This document shows positions 1-45,889 of a stretch of 64,000 nucleotides of DNA, in pieces. The translations under genes and the position numbers were made by a program. Positions within the stretch are counted from its first letter, which is position 1; every line of letters begins with the position of its first letter. The DNA is from Malurus cyaneus samueli (lineage: Eukaryota; Chordata; Aves; Passeriformes; Maluridae), in contig CM019236.1 of NCBI GenBank assembly GCA_009741485.1, positions 26,449,841 through 26,513,840 on the forward strand. The letters are read 5' to 3'. The notes beneath the pieces were generated by a model. It did not search any database. It saw only the letters and a list, made by a program, of their open reading frames with translations, and was not told where the DNA came from.

Positions 1-796
1 ATCTTGATACTTTGGGAAATATAGCTGTGAGTGAGTAGAAGACAATACCAGATACTTGAGAATAAGACTTATTGACCCTTCAATGAGACAGTTCCCGTGT
101 TTGGATACTGCTGGGAGGTTTTTTTTAAGAAGAATTGCAAATATTTTCCTCTACAGGTGATCATCAACTTTCTTTCTTCTAACATAAAAAGGTCCCTCCT
201 TGCCAAAAAGAAGATACCATAACTGTAAGAAAAATCACCTAATTAGGCACTTAAAAAAACCCCTATCTGTGCATCTTTATCTCTTTCTTAGGTTCATTAA
301 TGTTAACCATCTGAAAGTATCTGGCATATCTTATGTTGCTCCTTCTTTTGCAACGTCTCACCATCACACCAAGATCAAAACTCTTCTCTCTTAATCTTTG
401 CTAGGCTGCTGCCACCTTCCCTTCACTAACTTCTACTTCTAATGTTGAAACACGTTTTTATTTTAAAATATTAAAGTATGTGGGTGTCTTTTAGTACTTT
501 TTTCTCTCATTCATATTCAGTTTTTAAATCTCTATAATTTATGAACATGCTTGTTCAGACAGCTGGAAATGTGCATCCATCAGTCACTAACTACCTCCAC
601 ACCTAATGTGCCTATCAGCATGCATGCAAGTGATAACACCCATGACTTGCATAAAGGTAACACCTAACCCTCTGTATTTTACAAATCTGAGACCACAATT
701 TATCAAATACCTTTGTATCATTGTAAGAATTTCAATTAGACTGAGGGCAGATCTACAGATACCTTACTGCGAAAGCATTCGAGTAGTGACACTCAC
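1..796 (-). other. RIC1: RIC1 intron 16 (partial)
   Basis: This is intronic DNA between exon 16 and the next exon beyond the left edge. I checked the minus strand for the following RIC1 peptide and did not see it. The sequence is AT-rich with no repeat I recognise. Confidence 0.7.
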
Positions 797-35720
<34,924 letters not shown>

Positions 35721-36148
35721 GGCTGAAGATTTCCCGAGGTGCTGGCGCTCAACCTGCTTAGCCTAGACGAGGGGACAGCGGGGGCATCAGCGAAGGAGAG
35801 ATGCAGAGTTCCGCAGCCGACCACGCATAATACCGCACAGCGGACGGGACTCCTGAGCTCGGCACCACGGGGGACGGGGGGCTGAGGTCTCCCCGACGCT
35901 GGGGCCCGCCTGTCGCCGGTGCCGGGACGGGAGAGAGCGCAGCCGCCGGGGCGGAGGGGAATGTGGGCTGGGCGAGGCGGCGGCCTGAGGGAGGCGGAGG
36001 CGGGGCGGCGGGACGCGGCTAGGCGGTCCACTGCTCCGGCCGGGCGCCGGGGCGCTGCGGCCGGCGCAGGGCGGCTCCGCCTCCGCGGGTGTTTCGCCCG
36101 CCCGCGCTCTGGGTCGGTGTCGTCGCCGTCGCCGAGGCCCCCGCCGCC

Positions 36149-36330
36149 ATCTCCTCCCCCTTCCGCTTCCGCTCCTCTTCCTTCTCCTCCTCTTCTTCCC
36201 TCCTCTCTTCGGATCCTCCCCCTCCCGTCTACTCTTCCTCTTGCTTTTCCTGTTCCTCTTCTTGCTGCTCCTCCTTCTCCTCTTCCTGATGTTCCTGCTG
36301 CTGCTCCTCCTACCCCTCCCCTCGCTGTCC
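36149..36330. repeat. Polypyrimidine tract (CTCCTCTTC-rich) at the promoter
   Basis: About 180 bp is almost only C and T on the plus strand, so A and G on the RIC1 sense strand, in irregular CTCCTCTTCCT and TGCTGCTCC units. It lies within the CpG island, just upstream of the inferred start site. Confidence 0.8.
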
Positions 36331-36376
36331 GAAGCCCCGAGGGGCGGTGGCGGCGGCACGGGGCGGGCCCGGCCGA

Positions 36377-36391
36377 CCGGAAGTGACGTCA
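36377..36391. promoter_or_regulatory. ETS site fused to a palindromic CRE
   Basis: CCGGAAGT (36377-36384) runs directly into TGACGTCA (36384-36391). ETS and CREB/ATF sites in this overlapping arrangement are typical of housekeeping and bidirectional promoters. The palindromic CRE has no direction of its own. Confidence 0.7.
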
Positions 36392-36529
36392 TGGTTCAGC
36401 GCGTCACGGGCTCGGGCGGAAAAGGCGCGCCCGGCATCGGGGGCTGAGGGGGCGCTGTGCGGATTGGGAGAAGGAGAAAAAAGGTTGAAGAGAAACCGGG
36501 ATGTCGAGGTATTAAGGGGAATGGATTAA

Positions 36530-39500
36530 AACTTAAGCAAAGTAAGTTTAGCGAAGAAGTTTAGGAGAATTCTTGCTGTGGGGGTGGTGAGGTCGTGGCA
36601 CAGGCTGCCCTGAAAAGTTGTGGGTGACCCATCTCCCACAGTGTTCTAGGCCAGGTTGGATGGGGCTCTGAGCAGCCTGTCTAGTGGAAGGTGTCCTTGC
36701 CCGTGGCAGGTGCTTGGAACTAGATGACGTTTAAAGTTCCTTCTGACCCATGTCATTCTACGGCTTTTGATGCAATCCATGTGAGAAAGCCTTGCAAGTT
36801 GCAGGTGTGAGCATTACCACTGAGCGTGTTTTGGGGACAATGTGTGTTCAGGGCATAGTGTGTGTGCTGCGTCATCGGTTTGGCATCAGGCTTCTGATAG
36901 GTGCTGGCACAGACATTTCTCCCAACTGATGAGTTGGATCAAGGATCCACACTGAGTTATTTTTACCCAAGACCTGTTAATCTTGTTTCCATGATTGCAC
37001 AAATGCTTTTGTTTACACACTGTGGAGAGAGAAGGGGCTTGTAGTCTGAAGGATGAAAAGTAGAAACTGAAGCTACAGCTTTAGAGGTAGTAAATGAGGC
37101 TTCTTAGTCTTTTTTCTGTTACTGGAAAACAAAAGAACATAGACGAGAATTAAAGTCTCCATGCCATTACAAAGACAGTGCCTGTGTTGGAAACAATTAG
37201 CTGTTGGTAAAAATAATGAATAGAGTTTTATGAGCAAGTCCCCCAGCAGTGCCTGTTAGAGGAGTTCATCTGGACTTAGCTGTCTGGAAACAGGTCTCAT
37301 AGCATGCAAATTACATGGTCTGTCCCCACACCTAAGGCCTTCTCTCTCCTAAAAGCTTCCTGATTTTGTTGACATACGAATTTTTATTACCATTTGAACA
37401 CCATGTTTCAAATGAAATATAAGCCCGAAAAGAGCACGGATTTATGAGTACATAGATACTAATAAAACTATTGTGGTAGTCATATATTGAAAATAAAAAA
37501 GTAATAGGGGAACAAATACTAAGATACTTCATACCTTAGGCATTTAACTGGGCGAGTTGGGAATACCTTAACATTGAATTTCCCACTCTTAAATATGTGA
37601 CAACCAGTGCTTATACTATAGTCTCTTCTCTGAATCCTTTTTGATCCATGTTTTTGACTGTTAGCCTTCTAAATTCGGAAATGGAAACTGTATTAGGAGT
37701 GTGGCATCATCTGATTATATTGACTCTCCTCCTGTTCCTCAGATTATTAAATAAATGGCACAAAATACATTCTAAAGATTCAGAACAACTTCAGAATCAT
37801 CCATTTTCTGGATTAATTGCATTTTGCTGAATTCATTTTACTTGAAAGCAAGAAGAAATTCGTCAAAGAAAATCCATGAAAAATTTAATGAGGGAGCTGC
37901 ATGTTTTTTGCACTTGTTTGTAGCTTCTTTGGTTAATGTTAATGCTGCAGCATCCTAATATGTTTATGTAAGAGGCAAACATACTTCCAGGTCATGCTGA
38001 TCATGTGTGTGGATCAATGCCAGGTTGTGTGCTGAGAGCAGCGTTAATGAAGGAGACAGTTACTGCTCTTAATAGCAACTGCGTGGTAGGATTTTGTGGT
38101 AACTGTACATTGTGCACAGAGACTAGAGCCTTGCAATTTTTGGATTGTTGCCATTGTTCTTTTCTCTATGAAAAGACATGAGGCGCATATTTGAAATTAG
38201 AAATAATGGTGATGACAGCATATCATTAAAAGTGTGGCTATCAAAATCCTCACATGGCTAATACGAAAGTGATTTAAAGCAGGTAATGGTTTTGAGTACA
38301 TTTTTGTAGGTTGAATCAAGAACATATCTAGATGCCTAGAATGGCAATTCAGTAATGGTAGGCTTTTTCTAATAATAGGTTGTTTGTACTTGACTAGAAA
38401 GGCATATTTCTGAATGTTGTCATATGGGAATGTAACTCATAATACTCTAGGACACAAAAGTTGTGTAAAAATTGAATGTGTGCAGTGGACAAAGCCTGGA
38501 GAGTTTCTTGAACAGCTCTGCCAGTGGCTACCAAGGCACAATTACAGGAGACAGTGGCAAGACCATGATAACAAAGCTCAACAGAGTTGTGAAAGCCCTT
38601 TATACGCTAAAGTCCACTTGTCAGTTGTCATCAAGTTCACGTAGCTGAAGATAAATCTTGATTGCAGCTGCCTATTCAGTGAAAGTCATGTTATTTGGGA
38701 AACTGCACTCTTGAGATTGTTGTGTCCTGGAAAGGAAGAGCTCATGCGGAGCTGTGGGAACATCCTGAGACACTGAAATGTCGTAAGCCTACATACAAAA
38801 TTTTGATATTAGCAGGCTAGTGAAAGGGAGGAGAAGGCTGCTGATAGCATAGTAGGTTTGGAATGAAAATGTTGGACGAGGGTAGCTGTGCTGTGTAGTT
38901 GCCTCTGTTAAGATTCCTTGTGTCGAAGTGCAGTTGTTGCCCTGATCTGTCCCTGAGATTCTGCGGGTATCTCGCCCCTAATGTATCTGCATCTGTTGCA
39001 TTAGCAGCGATGGTGTGTCAGTTCTTGCATGTTAAATTTAACCAAAACAGTGACTCCTTCCTCCACTATTGTCACTAGTAACCACATAGCTCAAAGACAG
39101 AAAGATACTGAGGCCTAGTCATGTTAATATCGTGAAGTTTTTGCCATGCTGCTTACATGTACCGGCATTTTGTCATATAAAACACAGAAAGGGTGTGACA
39201 GTGAGTGAGACTTAGTAAAACTGGTTGTGGAACAAATGAGTCCTTTACCTTGCAGCCTTCTGCTGAAGTGTGAAGATTGCCATAGATTAGCCCGTTGTTT
39301 AAATGACCCATGTTGTTAGTCATCCATTGATCCACCAAAATAGACATTTACATATAAACAGGACAGATACTCACATAATTTTCCAGTGGACCATCCACAG
39401 TGGTGTTCTCAGAGGGTGAATTATAATGATTGTTGTCATCCTTGAAGATGAAATCTACATAAGTATTGAAATAATAATACCAGAAATTTTTAAAAAAGCA

Positions 39501-41452
39501 AACACCCTAAACCAAAGCCAGTAAAAAGGAAGTGATTTCTTGTAACACCACAAGGAAATCGTACATATTGTAAAAGCGAAAGCAAGAAAATACAATAGTG
39601 GATTAAATGCTAAAGCCAGTCAGTTTCACTTAAAGAGAAAAATCGCTCTGATTATTTCAGACATTTTCTGAATTCATCCAAAAGAGATGGAAGGAGTATT
39701 CCTGTGAACAGACTGTTAGGGAGAAGGGGAAGTACAGTTTATTGTATTGTTACTATTTAATACCAGCAATTTATGCTTCAGTACAGTTGATCACCTGAAG
39801 TACTAGGACAAAACAATAATTCTGGAACAGAGTACAATGCAGTTCTTAATCCTAATGTTTAGATTTACTTTCTGACAATTTTTCAAAATTGTGTTCTATA
39901 TCCAGCTACATTTAAATACAGTAAAAAGCCAATTTGGAGCAAAGAAAGGGCAAGTAATAAAATTAATTAGATAAAAGTCCATCTGACTTTTCTAGCAACC
40001 AGTCACTTACAAGTGGTCACAAAATTAGTTGGCAATATTATTTACCATTTATTAATTTAAAGTTAATGCAATTAATTGTTATTGGATTCAGGTAATTTTC
40101 TGAGTATATCTAATATACCACCATGCATTTTATGATGTATTATCCATTTTGCACATATCACATGATGCCTTTTCAGTTTCTGACGGAACAATTTATATGA
40201 TCAGCACTACAAACCCAGTTTTCTTGGCTTCTTTAACAGTGTTTTGCAATAATGTTTTGTTGGGGTTTTTTTCCAGTGGATGAATCAAACAACTGACAAA
40301 TTTTTATTTGATTTTCTTTAATGTATATATTATTCAAAAGTGGCTTTCAACCCAACTAAAATTTGTAACTAAATTTACTAGTGAATTTTAGAGTGGAAAT
40401 TTATGTGGATACAAATAGAGTAACAAAGTTGTGGTTATGGTTTAGTTATGTTAGAAATCAGATGAAGTTGTGCCTGAAATACTTGCTTTTGTTTACTTGT
40501 CTCAGAGAAAATTGGAAAATCATGACAGAGCTCTTTCTGTACATTAACAGCCATAAGTAGTATATAAAGCCAGTTGAAAAGGGAGAAAATATCTCAAAGT
40601 TCTGGAAGCAACCTGTGTCATTTGGTGGATTAATCATTGACAATGTTGATATAAGTGTATGTGCCAAAACCGTGGTCTATCAGATTTAATGTAGCTAGCC
40701 CGACATTTGCTGAAAACCTGTCTTCTTCAGCTTATACAGCCCCGAGGACTTCAGTTTGGTTTTCATAACAGCTATAAGTTCAGTAGGATGGGATTTTTAA
40801 AGAAAATCTACATCAGTGAAAATATCCTTAAAAATACAGTCTGTTCTTTCAGACTTCATTATCTGGGTTTCAGTGACTGGTGAATACGCTCTTAGTTTCA
40901 TGAATAGCTTACCACTGAAGTATTTGCTTTGTGCACACAATTTTTTTGCCAAAAGCCATTGTGGTTTCTGAGTATGTCTGGAGAACTGCGTTCCTTGAAG
41001 GTCTTTAATATTTGATACTAGCAAGACGAAACATCCAGATTCACAATTTTTAAAGTCTCAGCTTTAGGAAGTAATTAAATTATTTTAGATTATGGAACAC
41101 ACAATACTGCCTCCTATGCAAAGCATCAACATAATGAACTGCAGATCGTTTAATTGGATTGGATCACCTCTGCTGAACAAGGAGTCTGTATACAAACTAT
41201 ATATGGCTTTCCAAGAGGAAAAAGGGATTGTAGAAGGAGCTAACTGGCTCTGGTATGTATTTTCTATTATTTTCAGTATAAACTGCTGGAAAAATATTGT
41301 CTATTAATTGTAAACAATTTGGCCTAAGAGCCATGCGAGCTGCTATATATGGAAAGACATTAATGAAACTTTTTTTCGGGTGATAAGTGCATATTTTTAC
41401 CAGGTAGCACCACCTACATGAAGTATGATGTACATGCTACAGTGAGAGTGTA
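36530..41452. other. Intergenic DNA between the RIC1 promoter and the solo LTR
   Basis: Apart from the CR1 3' end, this 4.9 kb is AT-rich single-copy-looking sequence. Short open frames (60-89 codons) show no recognisable protein. No splice-consistent exons were found. Confidence 0.6.
36565..36772 (+). mobile_element. CR1 LINE 3'-end fragment
   Basis: The sequence follows the standard CR1 3' region in sense. Pieces such as GGCCAGGTTGGATGGGGCT, CTAGTGGAAGGTGTCCTTGC and TTGGAACTAGATGACGTTTA end in a remnant of the terminal ATTCTATG motif (GTCATTCTACGG). It is 5' truncated and diverged. It lies about 90 bp from the CpG island. Confidence 0.85.
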
Positions 41453-42371
41453 TGTCTTGGTTTGAAAGACAGGTGTTTGCCAATGAAGGCAGGGACCCCC
41501 CTTGGAGAGGTGGATATGACCCACCTTCCCTCCGAATTATTATAGCTTTGAAAAATCACAGGCTTTCAGGCAAGAATATGGGTAAAAGGGAATAAGCAGC
41601 TTTTACTAATATGTATAACAGGTGCAAACAATAAACATAATAGCAACAACCAGTCCGAGTCCCAAACCATCAGTGACAGCCTTCACAAAGAACACAGCTC
41701 ACCCTTGGGTTGCAGTACAGTCCCAGCCTCGACAGGGACGCTGTTGGCTCCCGGCCGGGCAGGGCGGGTGCGATGATTCCCGGGACGCGGTGGCGCAGGT
41801 CCCAACTGCCTCAGATCTCCCGTGTCGACAATGGTGGACACAAAAATGGCAGAGGTGGATGGAGAAAAGTTTCTCTGCAAAACTCACAGCGGAAAACGCC
41901 AATCTCAGTGCTCCTCTGGACGGCAAGAAACCCAGGATGGCAAAGAGACGAGCAGAAATCCCGCGGCTGCGAAATGGGATAGAGCAGAGCTCACCCCTGA
42001 AGCTGGAATCGCAGAGGTTCCCGGTAAGGCACCGGAGAGAAAAAACACCGTGCAACAAGCAGGAACTCAATGAGCAGAGATGCTGGTCTCCACAGAAAAA
42101 GGGCAGGCCAGCTTTCTCCAGAGCAGCCAGCGGGCAGACTTCCTTCTCTCAGTGAAGCAGCCAAGCAAGTGAAGTTACCCCCTCCACCACACAAAAACAT
42201 TCTCTCCAGCGCTTGGCAAGACCGTTTAAGTGGGGCATAGGTATCATTGTCTTCGTTAATCACCCTGCCATCAAGAGGATGACCTGGCAATTAATGTATC
42301 CCAGCAGCAAATGGGAAAGAAAAAATTCCCAAAGAAAGGGAACAAAAGGGGAAAAATCTTAACCCACAACA
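41453..42371. mobile_element. Solo LTR of an endogenous retrovirus (919 bp)
   Basis: The element begins TGTCTTGGTTTGAAAGACAG and ends CCCACAACA, so it has the TG...CA ends of an LTR. It is flanked by a perfect 5-bp duplication, GTGTA, at 41448-41452 and 42372-42376. A GC-rich core with CpGs (about 41720-42130) contrasts with AT-rich ends. No gag, pol or env sequence is present, so this is a recombination-derived solo LTR. Its start resembles LTRs I remember from songbird genomes. A 177-codon open frame inside shows no protein family. Transcription orientation could not be settled. Confidence 0.85.
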
Positions 42372-42545
42372 GTGTATTAAATGGATATGGGAGTAGCAAA
42401 TAAAAGAGTTGGAGAGATAGGGACTCTTGCATATGGAAATATTGGTAGATAGCATGGCCTAGACTTGTCAGATATTATACATTTAAATTACTGGTTTTAC
42501 TAGGTGTTTCTGGAATACTGTGAACATCTGCTTTATCATATAATC

Positions 42546-42589
42546 TGAAATTCAAAGAAAGTGCATTTGAAATTCAAAGAAAGTGCATT
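42546..42589. repeat. 22-bp tandem duplication
   Basis: The unit TGAAATTCAAAGAAAGTGCA plus TT occurs twice head to tail without a mismatch, about 175 bp beyond the solo LTR. The perfect identity suggests a recent slippage event. Confidence 0.9.
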
Positions 42590-45500
42590 TGAATTATATT
42601 GCTATGCATGTTATAGTCATACATGATATCCACAACATGTTTTGTCTACATGTAATAGATCATACCTCAGCTCTGCTGATGAATTTGAATGTTTTGAGTC
42701 CTAAGGGGAATGGTGAAGGACAACAGGTATTGGAGGCAGAAGTCTGATCTGGTAATGTGTTGAACATCGTCTGCAGCATGGAACATAGTCTGTGTCAAAG
42801 TCCAAGAAGCAAGGTCCTGACTTTCAGGTGACGAAGATGTAAAACTCATCTACAAGTATCTTCTTGAGCAGAAAAAAGAAACAAGTAAAAGGAAAAAAGA
42901 AAACATGGGTATTTTCCTCTAATATTAGTGGATCTTAACGTTATCTTGTCTTCTGTGTCTCTTCATTGGGCTTACTTGGACTGAGATGCATATTAAATAA
43001 CCTCTGACATTATGTTAGGATGCAGATTGTGTTTAGCAGTGCCCTCTGGAGGTTTTTTTGTGTTGAGTAGAGAGCTGTAACAGCTCCACTCTGCTTTGAT
43101 TATGTGTTTATACTGGTTAAGCTGGTTCTTTTTAAGTATTTTGCAAGCAGAGCATCATCTGAACTTGGGAATTTTATTCCCAAGCTGCTTGGAAATGTAC
43201 ACAAAGTGCTGTAAGTGATTCACGAAATGGCAGACAAATTACATGCTTGTTTCAGGAGCCAGGTTTTTTTGTCAATTTTTGTATTACAACCATGCAACAG
43301 AGCTAGGCAACAGAAATTTCAGCTCCCTTCTCTCTTTCCCCTAGAAGCTTATTTCTGTCTGTAGTGACCTAGCAGTGTCTGAAAGAAAAAGGTCATCAAT
43401 TCAGCTTTTAGTTCTTGGTGATCAGTGATTAGACTGGAAAAAACAAAATCAACCTTTCTGTGAGGGTCTTGTGTCTCTTTCAGCCAACTTAATACTGTGA
43501 GAGTGCTGTCCAAATATCCCTAAAATACTGCAAACTGCAAGCACAATGGGCATTGTCGCCATCAGAGAAGGCATCATATTTTGAACTGTTTCCTATGGAA
43601 ATCTCATAGAAAAGATGGTATTTTCAAATTCTGCTTTTTTTACCTATTTGTTAATGGTCTGTGTATGGTGGCTTAAAATACTTTCCAGTTGCAGGACGGA
43701 TTTTGCAAATAGTTTCTCATGTGACTTACGTGAAAATTGATTGTTCATTCCAAATCATCATTGATTAAATGGTAACAATTTCTGTGCAAGAACATCATCA
43801 CATAAAGTAGAGCTTTTTCCTTACTATATTTTTTTGTAAATTGCTCTCATTGCTGCCTGTGCCCTGCACATTAACCAAAATATATTTTCCAGTTATGAGG
43901 CTCAGACGAATGAGGACAGTTACAAGCCAAGAGCTCTGTCTTCTATTCTGATACTGTGCAGGGATATCTTTGTGGTCTCCAGAATGTCATCAAAGTCTTC
44001 ATTACTAAAATCTTACTAAGAGTATGTGGATCATCACACGTGTGTAGATTATTTAAAGAGACATATTTGAAGTTTTTGTCATGCAGAAGCTTGACTTGCT
44101 AACCTGAAGAACTGAAGCAGTGAAAAATGTAACATTGGGACTAGCTGAGAATACACACATAAAAGAATGTGAATACCGGAAGTTATATTACTAGATAGAC
44201 CTGAAAAATACTAAACTACCTAAAAGAAAAATGGAATCATTAAAGAATAATGCATTTGAAAAATTATAGAAAGCTCGTCGACTTTATCCATATTTAGAGA
44301 AGTCTCTAGGTATTACGTGGCATGTTCAGGGGTTTAATTTTGGTAAATTAACACTATGTGGAGCTGTAGAGCTTGATCTTCAAATTTAGACAAGCATCAA
44401 AACTGCAAAATAAAAGGGGAACTGCTATATGAACCTCTACTTTTAGGCTATGCTGCAGCAGTCATTTTTATAGCCACTGAATCATCCCAGCTTCTCAGCA
44501 GTTCCTTGATAGAGTTAAATAGACATTTTCCTAAATGTAATCAAAGCTATTGTTTTCAGTTAAAAAAAAAAATAAAAAAAAAAAGTAAAGGACGTCATAG
44601 TTCGGCACCTTTTTGTTAGACCATATTCACGTCAGGCTGTTGAGTGCTGGAAGCAAACTGGTTGAATGCTAGAGACAACAAACGATACGAATGCCATGTA
44701 GCCATACAAAGCTGTTTTCGTATAACTGTTATTTATCATTGGTGCCAGTTTTTTCAGCTTTTGTATATGACTTTATGATTGGCTTATACGGATAGTTATA
44801 GTAATATAAATAATAACATGCAGGAACAGCTTTCCAATATACTATAATCTCCTAGGCATCATATTGGAGTGTGAAAACATAGGCACCAGCAGTTCTCTAG
44901 AATAATCCTAGAGAACTACAGGTCTTGCGAGAACTGGCTCAGAACTCGATGCTAAGTCCATGAACTTTCCCAAAGGTTTTATTAAGATTACTATAATTCC
45001 CTATTAAGGGTTACTTTTCTGTTTACTTATGTAGGTCCATGAAAAGATCTGACTAACTCAGAATATATTGGAATTATCTCTGTGACAGGAAATGCACATG
45101 TTTTACAGAAGACAGTTTTATCAGGAAGACTAAACTAAGATGTTTAGGAAGATCAGGAAATGTTAGTCAGAAGACTGATTTAGCAAGTGCTTTAAGTGCT
45201 TCAGTAACTCACATTGGCTTGTAAAAAGATTAAACCCTATAGCTATACATTTTTAGTGTGACATACCATACTGTTAAGTGGTTCTTATTCACAAGTTAAT
45301 TAGTGAAGTATGCTTTTAGTATACTCCTAAATACAGCTACAGTATCAGCTCTTAAGCACTTTTTAGATCACTGATGTTTTTCCCTAACAATTACCAGCTC
45401 AATGTTACTTTACTGACAGTTATAAGAGTATTATTTCATCAGTAAGTTTTGAAGTGCTCTTGTCACTTGAACACAATGGGCTGTCCTCATCATTTGATGT

Positions 45501-45767
45501 CAAAAAGGGCACCAAGGGCAGCAAGAATGATCAAAGGCCTCAGGACTGCAGGCTGCTGAGTAGGATCTGACCAAGGTTTAAAGTCATTCAAAAGAACGCA
45601 AAATGACTTTGTTGCTCATGACTGAAAAGGACTGCAAATGTGAATGTACCTTCGAGATATGTGAGTGAAAGCCTGTATATATGTTGTTGTTGATCAGCCA
45701 GAGAGGAGGAATGGGATCAAGCTACATGTGTGTCCGTGCTTATGTGAGTGCGCTTTCTGTTTGCATG

Positions 45768-45889
45768 GGAGACGCAGAATGAGGAGATGAGGGGCACCGT
45801 TGCAATGTCTGTCCAGCTTGATGGCACAGGAGACATAGAAGGAAGAGATGAGGGGAAAACATTGCAAAATCTGTCAAACTGAATGGTAT
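45768..45889. repeat. Imperfect 61-bp tandem duplication
   Basis: Two copies start at 45768 (GGAGACGCAGAATGAGGAGA) and 45829 (GGAGACATAGAAGGAAGAGA). They share GATGAGGGG, ATTGCAAxxTCTGTC-type and TGATGG/GAATGG blocks. The copies are clearly diverged, so the duplication is not recent. Confidence 0.75.

Noticed and set aside
41622..42155. A 177-codon open frame
   Set aside because: It lies wholly inside the solo LTR's GC-rich core and has no similarity to retroviral or other proteins.
45505..45600. A possible CR1 reverse-transcriptase remnant (ATGATCAAAGGCCT)
   Set aside because: Only a single short word matches and the flanks do not follow CR1.
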